Part shown: positions 33,438 through 41,903 of the stretch, piece after piece
Layout: each line of letters starts with the position of its first letter
How positions within the stretch are numbered: the first letter of the stretch is position 1
From: Mycobacterium sp. PO1
Lineage (GTDB): Bacteria > Actinomycetota > Actinomycetes > Mycobacteriales > Mycobacteriaceae
NCBI RefSeq assembly: GCF_017312405.1
Contig: NZ_BLTG01000096.1
Span: 255-64,254, forward strand
Length of the DNA: 64,000 bases
Reading direction: 5' to 3'
Translations under genes and position numbers: made by a program
Notes under the pieces: generated by a model
The model's input: the letters and a program-made list of their open reading frames with translations, nothing else
Told to the model about the DNA's origin: nothing
Databases searched by the model: none

Positions 33438-34298
33438 GTGACCGAGCACCAACCCGTCCGCACCGCGGACCCAGGCCAAACCGTCCGCACCGCGGACACA
33501 GGCCAAACCATCCGCACCGCGGACACAGGCCAAACCATCCGCACCGCGGACCGTGGCCCCGTGCGGGTCATCACCCTTAACCGCCCCGCGGCCCGCAACG
33601 CGCTCAGCGGCGCTCTGAACCGCGCCCTCTACGCCACGCTGACCGACGCCGACGCCGACGAAGCGGTGTCCGCGGTAGTGCTGACCGGGACCGACCCGGC
33701 GTTCTGCGCCGGTGTCGACCTGAAGGAGGCCGCGCGCGACGGCTTGCGCTATTTCGAGGAATTCCAGTCACACAGTTCCATCGCGGCGGTGGCGGCGATG
33801 CACACCCCGATCGTGGGCGCCATCAACGGGGCCACCTTCACCGGCGGACTCGAGATCGCCCTGGGTTGCGACTTTCTCATCGCTTCCGAGCGCGCCGTGT
33901 TCGCCGACACCCACGCCCGGGTCGGCATCCTGCCCGGTGGCGGGATGACCGCGCGGCTGCCGCAGCTGGTGGGCGCTGCGATGGCACGGCGGTTGTCGAT
34001 GACCGGCGAGGTCGTCGATGCCGTGCGGGCCGAACGGATCGGACTGGTCACCGAGGTGGTCGCCCATGAAACGCTGCTGCACCGCGCTGTCGAGCTGGCC
34101 ACCCAGATCGCCGACGTCCCCCGTTCGACGATGCGCAGCCTCAAGCAGATCTACACCACCGGCTCAGCAGCGGTGACCGACCCCGCGCTGGCGGCCGAAG
34201 CGGCGATCGCGGTCGCCCAGCACCGCGACTTCGACGCTCTCGACGCAACGTTCCGCGCGGTGACACAGCGCAACAAGGAGCAGATGAACCCCGGCTGA
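33438..34298 (+). CDS. Enoyl-CoA hydratase/isomerase family protein
   Basis: This 286-residue crotonase-fold protein has oxyanion-hole elements FCAGVDLKE and GAINGATFTGGLEIALGCDF and a C-terminal trimer helix. It probably hydrates or isomerises an enoyl-CoA. Gly-Gly-Leu-Glu keeps one catalytic-type Glu, and the second acid (near GILPGGGMTARLPQ) is not obvious. The GTG start at 33438 precedes 3.6 copies of a 9-residue repeat that are absent from a normal crotonase; the family-like start is VRTADRGPVRVITLNRP. It lies 12 bases after nuoN on the same strand and may be co-transcribed. Confidence 0.85.
   Translation: MTEHQPVRTADPGQTVRTADTGQTIRTADTGQTIRTADRGPVRVITLNRPAARNALSGALNRALYATLTDADADEAVSAVVLTGTDPAFCAGVDLKEAARDGLRYFEEFQSHSSIAAVAAMHTPIVGAINGATFTGGLEIALGCDFLIASERAVFADTHARVGILPGGGMTARLPQLVGAAMARRLSMTGEVVDAVRAERIGLVTEVVAHETLLHRAVELATQIADVPRSTMRSLKQIYTTGSAAVTDPALAAEAAIAVAQHRDFDALDATFRAVTQRNKEQMNPG
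33456..33554 (+). repeat. 27-base tandem repeat in the N-terminus of the enoyl-CoA hydratase gene
   Basis: Three full units (33456-33482, 33483-33509, 33510-33536) and a partial fourth encode V-R-T-A-D-P-G-Q-T, V-R-T-A-D-T-G-Q-T and I-R-T-A-D-T-G-Q-T, then I-R-T-A-D-R-G-P-V. The partial copy merges into the normal crotonase start, so the array seems to be an in-frame duplication of the original N-terminus. Confidence 0.88.
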
Positions 34299-34321
34299 CA
34301 CCTGCTTGCCGGCATGCACGG

Positions 34322-34930
34322 TCACGGTGCGCCCGGCTCGAGCACGGCGTCCACGGCGGTGTAGAGCGTCTCGGTTTCGGTGTGCAAGACCGAGTCGCCG
34401 CTGGGTAGTGCACGCTCCAGAGCCAGGCCGTTGAGAACGGTGAGCAGGAATCGCGCCTGCAGGGTGCGGTCCCCGGTGCGAAGCACCCCTTCGTCGGCGA
34501 GCACGCTCAACCAGTATGCGACGCGTCGTGCCGACGTGCGATCGAAGGCTTGATACGCCGCGCGGACCTTCTCGGTCGGCTCCGCTGCAATGAAGTTCTG
34601 ATACATGGTCGCCCAGGCTTGTCGCGCCTCCATCCCGACCCCGGCGGGAGCGAGCACCTGGCGCAGGCACTCCACCAACCGGTCACGCGCGGGGCGGGAC
34701 GGATCCCGGATCGGGTCGTCGGGGATGAAGTGCTCGTAGATCCGCGTCAGCAACTCGTCCTGCAGCGCTCGCTGGGTCGGGAAGTGAAACCGCAACGAGC
34801 CCGTACTCACGCCGGCCCGCGCCGCCACCGCTCGGACACTGAGTGTCGTCGTGACGTCTTCGGCGATCATCTCTGCCGCCGCTTTGAGGATCTTCTCCCG
34901 CGTGTGCAAGGGCGATTCCTTTGCTGTCAC
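34322..34930 (-). CDS. TetR family transcriptional regulator
   Basis: This regulator of about 202 residues has the N-terminal domain TREKILKAAAEMIAEDVTTT, then LSVRAVAARAGVSTGSLRFHF. The frame remains open to GTG 34954, but that start and GTG 34948 lie inside a perfect 21-base palindrome, so GTG 34930 is preferred. It is divergent from the membrane-protein gene at 35066, and two operator-like sites lie between them, which implies autoregulation and control of that gene. Confidence 0.82.
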   Translation of the reverse strand: MTAKESPLHTREKILKAAAEMIAEDVTTTLSVRAVAARAGVSTGSLRFHFPTQRALQDELLTRIYEHFIPDDPIRDPSRPARDRLVECLRQVLAPAGVGMEARQAWATMYQNFIAAEPTEKVRAAYQAFDRTSARRVAYWLSVLADEGVLRTGDRTLQARFLLTVLNGLALERALPSGDSVLHTETETLYTAVDAVLEPGAP

Positions 34931-34945
34931 CGACCGACAAGGCTT

Positions 34946-34966
34946 CACTAACACACTGTGTTAGTG
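34946..34966. promoter_or_regulatory. Perfect 21-base palindrome, candidate TetR operator 1
   Basis: The arms CACTAACACA and TGTGTTAGTG are perfect complements around a single central base (34956). The site lies just upstream of the TetR gene. This is the strongest palindrome in the window for its length. Confidence 0.75.
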
Positions 34967-34969
34967 TCG

Positions 34970-34990
34970 GTCTAACACAGCGTACTAGTG
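34970..34990. promoter_or_regulatory. Degenerate second operator copy
   Basis: GTCTAACACA and CGTACTAGTG match the first palindrome imperfectly (TAACACA is exact), with centres 24 bases apart. The spacing is close to two helical turns plus a few bases, which would suit a cooperative pair of TetR dimers. Weaker than site 1. Confidence 0.45.
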
Positions 34991-35065
34991 ATCGTATCCT
35001 CGTGCGGCTGGGCGATGAACGGCGACGCCGCGCGGGACCCGACCACGGAAATCGAAAGGCAAGCG

Positions 35066-35716
35066 ATGACATCTGACCAGCAGGTCACCAGTCGGCTCCT
35101 GCGGTGGCCGGGTGTCGCCATCGTGGCGGACAACTTCCGGGCTTACCTGGCTCTGAATGTGGCCGTGTACGGATTGTTCCTGGCCGGCTTCATCGTCGGC
35201 CTGACCTTCCCGCACCTCAGCCGAGCGCAGGCGACCCGCCTCGACGACAACGGCACCACGGATCTGGTGCAGTCGCTGATCGACCGTCCCTGGCTGTTCG
35301 CCGTGACCATTCTGGGCGTGAACGTCATCAGGATGAGCGTGTTGACCATCGTTCTGCCGTCCCTGGTCGTGCCGTTTGCCGGGCTCGCACTGTTCGCCTA
35401 CTGGGCCTTCACCACGGGGATCACGCTGGTTCCGGCCAACGACCTGGGATGGGTCGCACTCATCCCCCACTCCCTGACACTGGTCATCGAGTTCCAGGCG
35501 TACCTCGTGCTGCTGCTGGGTGTGTACCTGCTCGGCAGGCACTGGATCCGGCCCGCCACCGCCGGTGCGGACAACCGACGCGGCGGTTACCTCTACGGGC
35601 TGCGACAACTCGGCCGGCTTGCTGTGCTCGCGGCGGTTCTGCTGATCATCGGCGCGGTGTACGAAGCGTTCTCGCTGCGTTACCTGGTCCACCCACTGGC
35701 TCAGTGGCTGTTGTGA
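35066..35716 (+). CDS. Integral membrane protein, SpoIIM-like
   Basis: This protein of about 216 residues has roughly five transmembrane segments (LALNVAVYGLFLAGFIVGLTF, VTILGVNVIRMSVLTIVLPS, VVPFAGLALFAYWAFTTGIT, LTLVIEFQAYLVLLLGVYLL and LAVLAAVLLIIGAVYEAF). The Asn-Val-x-R and Glu-x-Q-Ala-Tyr residues within helices recall the stage II sporulation protein M family, which in actinobacteria has no sporulation role. The function is unknown. ATG 35066 follows AAAGGCAAG; longer starts at 34988 and 35015 overlap the operator area. Confidence 0.65.
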   Translation: MTSDQQVTSRLLRWPGVAIVADNFRAYLALNVAVYGLFLAGFIVGLTFPHLSRAQATRLDDNGTTDLVQSLIDRPWLFAVTILGVNVIRMSVLTIVLPSLVVPFAGLALFAYWAFTTGITLVPANDLGWVALIPHSLTLVIEFQAYLVLLLGVYLLGRHWIRPATAGADNRRGGYLYGLRQLGRLAVLAAVLLIIGAVYEAFSLRYLVHPLAQWLL

Positions 35717-35737
35717 CCGGGTGAACCCAAACGACAG

Positions 35738-35752
35738 CCGGGGGCGCCCCGG
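35738..35752. terminator. GC-rich hairpin between converging genes
   Basis: CCGGGG-GCG-CCCCGG forms a 6-base perfect stem between the stop of the membrane-protein gene (35716) and the stop of the TetR gene (35778). It has no T-run, so it is only a possible bidirectional terminator. Confidence 0.35.
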
Positions 35753-35777
35753 TCTTCGGGGGACGGCGACAAATCGG

Positions 35778-36392
35778 TTACGTCGTGGGTCCGGCGAGCA
35801 CCCCGTGCAGCAGGATCGAGGTGACGTCGTCGACCCACCGCGCGGAGGGCAGGGTGTCCGGCGACTGGATCACCGTCAGCAGCGTGGCGCCGCCGATCAG
35901 GTCGACGAGCCGGTCGGGGTCGATCTCGGCGCGGACCTCACCGCGGTCGACGGCATCGCGGAGCCTATCCCGCACCGCGGCGAACAGTTCGGTGAAGCGG
36001 GCGCTGACCCTCCCGCTGAGCGCCGCGTCAGCGGTCATGTCGGTGATGAGCCCGGGCAGCGCCGCCCGCACGACCGGGCTGGTGAACACGTCGCGGGCGG
36101 CCTCGATCATCGCGCGCAGGTCGGCGGCGATGTCACCGGGCGGGGCCTGCATCGCCGACGGAGTCACCGGGAACGCCGCCTCGTGCACCAATTCCGCTTT
36201 GCTCGACCACCGGCGATACAGCGCGGTCTTGGTGGTTCCGGCCCGATCGGCGACGGCGGCCATGGTGACGTTGGAATAGCCGATTTCGACAAGTAGATCC
36301 GCGGTGGCGCGCAATATGGCAGCGTCGATACGAGGGTCGCGGGGACGGCCTGCACCCGGGGGCTTGCCAGCCGACAACGGGTCTGCTTTCAT
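35778..36392 (-). CDS. TetR family regulator (Rv3167c-like)
   Basis: This 204-residue protein has a GRPRDPRIDAAILRATADLL start and the helix-turn-helix VTMAAVADRAGTTKTALYRR. A TetR C-terminal domain of the Rv0078-type (ADLRAMIEAARDVFTSPVVRAALPG) follows. The divergent neighbour is the Rv3168-like gene, the same arrangement as Rv3167c/Rv3168 in M. tuberculosis. ATG 36392 is chosen; the frame continues upstream into the neighbouring gene but is not protein-like there. Confidence 0.85.
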   Translation of the reverse strand: MKADPLSAGKPPGAGRPRDPRIDAAILRATADLLVEIGYSNVTMAAVADRAGTTKTALYRRWSSKAELVHEAAFPVTPSAMQAPPGDIAADLRAMIEAARDVFTSPVVRAALPGLITDMTADAALSGRVSARFTELFAAVRDRLRDAVDRGEVRAEIDPDRLVDLIGGATLLTVIQSPDTLPSARWVDDVTSILLHGVLAGPTT

Positions 36393-36435
36393 ATCGCTAC
36401 CCCCGGTATCGTAACTGTGGCGGAAGGACCAGTCT

Positions 36436-37572
36436 GTGCCCAGTGATCCAGCCGTTGAGGACGTCGAACGGCTCCAGCGGTCCAGTCGTGACCTGACGAA
36501 TGTCCCTGCGGCTCTTTCGCAGTGGTTATCCACTGTACTACCGAACACCACACCCGAGATCACCGTGGAAAGCGGCGTGGATTCCAACGGCATGTCCTCG
36601 GAGACCATCTTACTGTCGGGGCGCTGGACGCACGGCGGACGACCGGTGGAGCAGCGCTGGGTTGCCCGCGTCGCGCCCACCGAGGCCGACGTGCCGGTTT
36701 TCGACCACTACCGCCTCGACCATCAGCACGAAGTGATGCGCCTGGTCGGTGAGTTGACCGACGTCGCGGTGCCGCCGGTGCGCTGGCTCGAAGACACCGG
36801 CACGGTCCTGGGACGGCCGTTCTTCCTGATGGACCGCATCGACGGGGAGGTCCCCCCGGACGTCATGCCCTACACATTCGGAGACAACTGGCTCTACGAC
36901 GCCAGCCCCGAGCAGCAACGCCGGCTCCAGGACAACACTGTCGAGATCCTGGCGGCCTTGCATTCGATCCCCAACGCCCGTCAGGTGTTCGGCTTCCTCC
37001 AGGACGTCGACCCGCCGGGCGAGACGGCGTTGCACCGCCACTTCGGGTGGCTGAAGAACTGGTATGCGTTCAGCGTCCCGGACATCGGCCGCTCACCCCT
37101 CGTGGAGCGCGCGCTGGACTGGCTGGAGGAGCATTTCCCGGCCGACGTGGCGGCGCAGGAACCCGTGCTGGTCTGGGGCGATTCCCGGATCGGCAATGTG
37201 ATGTACCGCGACTTCAGCCCGGTCGCGGTGCTCGACTGGGAAATGGCCACCGTGGGCCCGCGCGAGTTCGATCTGGCCTGGATCAGCTACGCGCACATGG
37301 TCTTTCAGGAACTCACCGGCCTCGCGGGACTGCCGGGCATGCCGGACTTCCTGCGTGAGGACGATGTCCGGGCCACATACCGGGAGTTGACCGGTGTCGA
37401 CGTCGGCGACCTGGACTGGTTCTACGTCTATTCCGGGGTGGTGTGGGCCTGCGTCTTCATGCGCACCGGAGCGCGCCGGGTGCACTTCGGGGAGATCGAG
37501 AAACCGGACGACATCGAGACGCTGTTCTACCACGCGCCGTTGCTCAAGCGCATGATCGGGGAGGCCGGCTGA
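36436..37572 (+). CDS. Aminoglycoside phosphotransferase-fold protein (Rv3168-like)
   Basis: This 378-residue kinase-fold protein has the catalytic loop VLVWGDSRIGNVMYRD (Asp249) and the metal motif AVLDWEMATVGPREFDLAW. The usual His of the H-G-D loop is Trp247. The length is the same as I recall for Rv3168 of M. tuberculosis, and its neighbours match Rv3167c and Rv3169. The natural substrate is unknown, and clinical-type resistance should not be assumed. GTG 36436 follows AAGGA; the stop shares a base with the next ATG (TGATG). Confidence 0.85.
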   Translation: MPSDPAVEDVERLQRSSRDLTNVPAALSQWLSTVLPNTTPEITVESGVDSNGMSSETILLSGRWTHGGRPVEQRWVARVAPTEADVPVFDHYRLDHQHEVMRLVGELTDVAVPPVRWLEDTGTVLGRPFFLMDRIDGEVPPDVMPYTFGDNWLYDASPEQQRRLQDNTVEILAALHSIPNARQVFGFLQDVDPPGETALHRHFGWLKNWYAFSVPDIGRSPLVERALDWLEEHFPADVAAQEPVLVWGDSRIGNVMYRDFSPVAVLDWEMATVGPREFDLAWISYAHMVFQELTGLAGLPGMPDFLREDDVRATYRELTGVDVGDLDWFYVYSGVVWACVFMRTGARRVHFGEIEKPDDIETLFYHAPLLKRMIGEAG

Positions 37573-38714
37573 TGCTCGGACCCATGGACGAATACCCGGT
37601 CCACCAACTCCCCCAGCCCATCGCGTGGCCGGGATCCTCGGACCGCAACTTCTACGACCGCTCCTACTTCAACGCCCACGACCGCAGCGGCGACATCTTC
37701 GTCATCACCGGCATCGGGTACTACCCCAACCTCGGGGTCAAGGACGCGTTCCTGTTGGTCTCACGCCGCGACAGCGGCAAATACGGCGGAGGCGGCGACA
37801 CCCAGACCGCAGTACACCTGTCCGACGCGATCGACCAGGACCGACTCAACCAGCACGTGGGCGCCTACCGCGTCGAGGTCATCGAGCCGCTGCGCAAGCT
37901 CCGCATCGTGCTCGACGAGACCGACGGCATCGCCGCGGACCTGACCTGGGAGGGCCTGTTCGACGCGGTACAGGAGCAGCCGCACATCATGCGGCGCGGC
38001 AACCGCATCACGCTCGACGCCCAGCGGTTCGCCCAGGCCGGCACCTGGAGCGGCCGACTGCTGATCGACGGCCAGGAGATCGAGGTCGACCCGACCCGCT
38101 GGATCGGCACCCGCGACCGGTCGTGGGGCATCCGCCCGGTCGGCGAGGCCGAGCCCGCCGGCCGGCCCGACGATCCGCCGTTCGAAGGCATGTGGTGGCT
38201 CTACGTACCGATGGCGTTCGACGACTTCGGCATCGTGCTGATCATCCAGGAGGATCCGCACGGGTTCCGCTCGCTCAACGACTGCACCCGCATCTGGAAG
38301 GACGGCCGCGTCGAACAGCTGGGCTGGCCGAGAGTGACCGTCAGCTACCGCTCGGGCACCCGCATCCCCACCGGTGCGTCCATCGACGCCACCGCATCCG
38401 ACGGCAGCCCGGTGCACTTCGACGTCGAGTCGAAGCTCGCCGTGCCGATCCATGTCGGTGGTGGATACGGCGGCGACTCCGACTGGCTGCACGGGATGTG
38501 GAAGGGAGCGGCGTTCACCGAACGCCTCACCTACGACATGACCGATCCCGCCGTCATCGGGCGGGCGGGTTTCGGGGTCATCGATCACGTCGGCCGGGCG
38601 GTGTGCCGCGACGCCGACGGTGTCGAGCGTGAAGGGTGGGGACTGTTCGAGCACGGCGCCCTGGGCCGCCACGACCCGTCAGGCTTCGCCGACTGGTTGT
38701 CCGTCGCGCCGTGA
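37572..38714 (+). CDS. Conserved hypothetical protein (Rv3169-like)
   Basis: This 380-residue soluble protein is beta-rich, with FVITGIGYYPNLGVKDAFLL near the N-terminus, WIGTRDRSWGIRPVG in the centre and FEGMWWLYVPMAFDDFGIVL following. The R-D-R-S-W-G element is shared by a family found beside kinase-fold and acyl-CoA dehydrogenase genes in actinobacteria, possibly binding a sterol- or lipid-like ligand. The function is not known. It is coupled to the upstream kinase-fold gene by TGATG. Confidence 0.75.
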   Translation: MLGPMDEYPVHQLPQPIAWPGSSDRNFYDRSYFNAHDRSGDIFVITGIGYYPNLGVKDAFLLVSRRDSGKYGGGGDTQTAVHLSDAIDQDRLNQHVGAYRVEVIEPLRKLRIVLDETDGIAADLTWEGLFDAVQEQPHIMRRGNRITLDAQRFAQAGTWSGRLLIDGQEIEVDPTRWIGTRDRSWGIRPVGEAEPAGRPDDPPFEGMWWLYVPMAFDDFGIVLIIQEDPHGFRSLNDCTRIWKDGRVEQLGWPRVTVSYRSGTRIPTGASIDATASDGSPVHFDVESKLAVPIHVGGGYGGDSDWLHGMWKGAAFTERLTYDMTDPAVIGRAGFGVIDHVGRAVCRDADGVEREGWGLFEHGALGRHDPSGFADWLSVAP

Positions 38715-38727
38715 CCTTCGAGCCGGG

Positions 38728-40266
38728 TCACGCGCTCCTGGACTGCGGTGTGCCGGCACGCCCGAACACCAACGACCGGTCGGAGTCGCCGAGCCGGTGG
38801 TTCAGCACGTCCCGCAGATAGCTGTGCGTCAGCATCCACGGCCTGCGGGTGCCCGATTTCGGTAACGCGTCGGCGCCGCGCAGCACGTAACCGGCCTGCA
38901 GGTTGAATGCCGGCTGCTCCGGCATGTGGGCGTCCCCCAGATGCGGATAGGCGTAGGTGTAGCCGCGGGACCGCATGTAGGCCAACAGGTCTGCCACCGA
39001 CCGCGCGGTCAGGTCGGCGCCCAACGTCCACGAGGCGTTGGTGTAGCCCAGCGACCACGCCGCGTTCGGGACGTCCTCGAGCATGTGCCTCCGGTAGATG
39101 AACCGCTCGTTGGGCGCGACCTTCTCACCGTCGACGCTGACCGCCACCCCGCCCAGCGCCTGCAACTGCAGGCCGGTCGCGGTGACGACGACGTCGGCGT
39201 CGACCCGGCGCCCGGACGCGAGCACGATGCCGTCACGATCGAAGTGGTCGATGTGATCGGTGATCATCTCGACGTCCCCGGCGGCCACCGCCTTGTACAG
39301 ATCGGAGTCCAGGATGAAACACAGCCGCTGGTCCCAGGGGTTGTAGGGCGGATTGAAGTGCGTGTCGACGGCGTACCCGGGGGGAAGTGACCGAGACGCG
39401 GTGCGACGCAGCAGCCGCTTACTCAGGCCCGGTGCGGTGCGTGAGACGAGCCAGATCAACGAGCCGAACAGGGCCAGTATCCACCGGGCCACCCAAGCCC
39501 CCGCCCTCGCCGGCAACATCCGCCGGATCGCGTTGATCGGCGGGACCACTCGGCTGACCGAGAACATGTACGAGGGGGTGCGCTGCAGCATCGTCACGTG
39601 TGCGGCGCGTTCGGTGAGCGCCGGGATCATGCTGACGGCGGTGGCGCCGCTGCCGATGACCACCACGCGCTTGCCGGTGTAGTCGAGCCCGCGCGGCCAG
39701 TGTTGCGGATGGATGACCTCGCCGGCGAAGTCCTCGATTCCGGTGAAGCTCGGCACGTACGGTTCGTCGTAGTCGTAATATCCGCTCGCGAACACCACGA
39801 AGCCGGTCGTGTACACCGCCGCCGTCCCGCCCCGGTCGGCGCGAAGGGTCCAGGTGTGCGTGGTCCAGTCCCAATCCGCCGACTGGACAAGGGTGTTGAA
39901 CCGGATGTGGTCGTCGATGCCGTGCTTGTGCGCCGTGTCTGCCAGGTACTGCCAGATGTGTCCGCCGTCGGCGATCATCTCCTCGCGTTTCCAGGGCTCC
40001 CACGGAAACGACAAGGTGAAGATGTCACTGTCGGAACGGATTCCGGGATACTGAAACAGATCCCAGGTCCCGCCGAGCCGTTCGCGCCGCTCCAGGATGA
40101 GGTAGGTCAGGTCCGGGTTCTTCTCCCGGATGCGGTACGCGGCGTCGATTCCGGAGATTCCGGCACCGATGATGATGACGTCGACATGTTCTGCGTGACG
40201 TCGGTCAGCGTCGAGGCGGTCGGTGTCGAGGCCGCCGTCGCTGCCGGTGGCGTCGCTGCCGGCCAT
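38728..40266 (-). CDS. Flavin-containing monooxygenase, Baeyer-Villiger type (second of tandem pair)
   Basis: This 512-residue enzyme has two Rossmann motifs: VIIIGAGISGIDAAYRI for FAD and VVVIGSGATAVSMIPAL for NADPH. Between them is the Baeyer-Villiger fingerprint FAGEVIHPQHWP. ERRERLGGTWDLFQYPGIRSD (split at GTWDLFQYPGIR) is typical of the EthA-like group. It inserts oxygen next to ketones or oxidises thioether or thioamide drugs. AAGGAG six bases before ATG 40266 overlaps the stop of the upstream paralog, with a 10-base gap, so the two are one operon. Confidence 0.88.
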   Translation of the reverse strand: MAGSDATGSDGGLDTDRLDADRRHAEHVDVIIIGAGISGIDAAYRIREKNPDLTYLILERRERLGGTWDLFQYPGIRSDSDIFTLSFPWEPWKREEMIADGGHIWQYLADTAHKHGIDDHIRFNTLVQSADWDWTTHTWTLRADRGGTAAVYTTGFVVFASGYYDYDEPYVPSFTGIEDFAGEVIHPQHWPRGLDYTGKRVVVIGSGATAVSMIPALTERAAHVTMLQRTPSYMFSVSRVVPPINAIRRMLPARAGAWVARWILALFGSLIWLVSRTAPGLSKRLLRRTASRSLPPGYAVDTHFNPPYNPWDQRLCFILDSDLYKAVAAGDVEMITDHIDHFDRDGIVLASGRRVDADVVVTATGLQLQALGGVAVSVDGEKVAPNERFIYRRHMLEDVPNAAWSLGYTNASWTLGADLTARSVADLLAYMRSRGYTYAYPHLGDAHMPEQPAFNLQAGYVLRGADALPKSGTRRPWMLTHSYLRDVLNHRLGDSDRSLVFGRAGTPQSRSA

Positions 40267-40276
40267 GGCCTACTCC

Positions 40277-41767
40277 TTACGCTGTCTTGACCGCCCGCAC
40301 CGCGGCCCGGCCGAACACCATCGATTCCTCGACCCGGTCCAGGCGGTGGTCGATCGCGTCGAGGACGTAGTTGTGCCGCACATTCCAGGGCCGGTGGGTG
40401 CCCGACTTGGGCAGTACGTGCACGGCACGGCGCACATAGCCGGCGTTGATGTCCCACGCCGGTTTCTCCTCCATCGGCGTGCGACCGAGGTGCGGATAGG
40501 CGTGTGTGTAACCGTGGGAGTCCATGTAGGCCAACAGTTTCGCCACCGCCCGAGCGGTCAGGTCGGCCCGCAGCGTCCACGAGGCGTTGATGTAGCCGAC
40601 GCACCAGGCGAGATTGGGAACGTCTTCGAGCAGATGCTCTTTGTAGACGAACCGGTCAGCGGGCTGGACCTCCGCCCCGTCGACACTGAGCGCGACACCG
40701 CCGAGTGCCTGCAGCCGTAGCCCGGTGGCGGTGACGAGCACGTCGGCGTCGATCCGTGTGCCGGACTTGCACACCACGCCGGACTCGTCGATGTGGTCGA
40801 TCTCGTCGGTCACCACCTCGGCTCGCCCTTCGGCGATCGCATCGTAGAAATCACCGGACAGGATCAGGCACAGCCGCTGGTCCCACGGATCGTAGGTCGG
40901 CTTGAAATGCGTGTCCACGGGATAGTTCTCGGGCAGGTAGTGCTTGGCCACAGCGCGGATCGCCTTCCGGCTGAATCCCGGAGCTTTGCGCGCGATGCCG
41001 TAGACGGCCACGATGAACAGCACGTTGTACAACCAGGCCAGCCGGTAACCGAGTCTGCGCGGGGGCACCTTGCGCAGGAGGTTGACCACGGGGTTGATGC
41101 GTTGGCCCGACAGCAGATAGGTCGGTGAGCGCTGCAGCATCGTGACATGGCCGGCTTTGCGCGCCACCGCGGGGATCATGCTGATCGCGGTCGCGCCGCT
41201 GCCGATCACCACGACCCGTTTGCCGGTGTAATCCAACGACTCGGGCCACAGCTGGGGATGCACCACCGGCCCGGCGAAGTTCTCGATGCCGGCGAAGTCC
41301 GGTCGATAGGGCTCGTCGTAGTCGTAGTAGCCGGTGCCGAAGAACAGGAACCGCGCCCGGTAGGTGCGGGCGGCACCGTCATGGGTGGTCTGCACCGTCC
41401 ACATGTCGGTCGACGAGTCCCAGTCCGCCGAGAGCACCCGGGTGTCGAACTGGATGTGACGGTCGATGTCGTGCTTGTGCGCGGCGTCGACCAGATAGGT
41501 GCGGATGTCCTCGCCGTCGGCGACGTTCTCCGGCCGGGTCCACGGCTCCCACGGGAACGACAGCGTGAAGATGTCGCTGTCGGAGCGGATACCGGGATAG
41601 CGGTGCAGGTCCCAGGTGCCCCCGATGGCCGACCGTCGCTCCAGGATGGTGTAACTCAGCTGTGGGTTGCGCTCCTGGATCCGGTACGCCGCACCGATCC
41701 CGGAGATGCCCGCTCCGATGATCAAGACGTCGGAGAAGTCGTCTGCCGCCGGACTGACCTGATGCAC
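40277..41767 (-). CDS. Flavin-containing monooxygenase, Baeyer-Villiger type (first of tandem pair)
   Basis: This 496-residue paralog of the next gene has FAD motif VLIIGAGISGIGAAYRI, NADPH motif VVVIGSGATAISMIPAV and fingerprint FAGPVVHPQLWP. The start is decided by AAAGGAGG followed after six bases by GTG 41767; a longer frame to 41830 lacks such a site. The overall similarity suggests tandem duplication followed by change of substrate. The amine oxidase gene is divergent, with 136 bases between. Confidence 0.88.
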   Translation of the reverse strand: MHQVSPAADDFSDVLIIGAGISGIGAAYRIQERNPQLSYTILERRSAIGGTWDLHRYPGIRSDSDIFTLSFPWEPWTRPENVADGEDIRTYLVDAAHKHDIDRHIQFDTRVLSADWDSSTDMWTVQTTHDGAARTYRARFLFFGTGYYDYDEPYRPDFAGIENFAGPVVHPQLWPESLDYTGKRVVVIGSGATAISMIPAVARKAGHVTMLQRSPTYLLSGQRINPVVNLLRKVPPRRLGYRLAWLYNVLFIVAVYGIARKAPGFSRKAIRAVAKHYLPENYPVDTHFKPTYDPWDQRLCLILSGDFYDAIAEGRAEVVTDEIDHIDESGVVCKSGTRIDADVLVTATGLRLQALGGVALSVDGAEVQPADRFVYKEHLLEDVPNLAWCVGYINASWTLRADLTARAVAKLLAYMDSHGYTHAYPHLGRTPMEEKPAWDINAGYVRRAVHVLPKSGTHRPWNVRHNYVLDAIDHRLDRVEESMVFGRAAVRAVKTA

Positions 41768-41903
41768 CCGCAACCTCCTTTGGTCCCGCCACGTACCACG
41801 ATATGGGTCCGGGACCGCACGCGTCGACAATCCGGCTCAATGAATCGGACGAGAGTTCGACGCTCTGCCCCGACGGCCGCATCGAATACGCGAGGATGGG
41901 GAC

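Noticed and set aside
34946..34966. The 21-base palindrome as a terminator
   Set aside because: It lies at the start, not the end, of both flanking genes and has no T-run.
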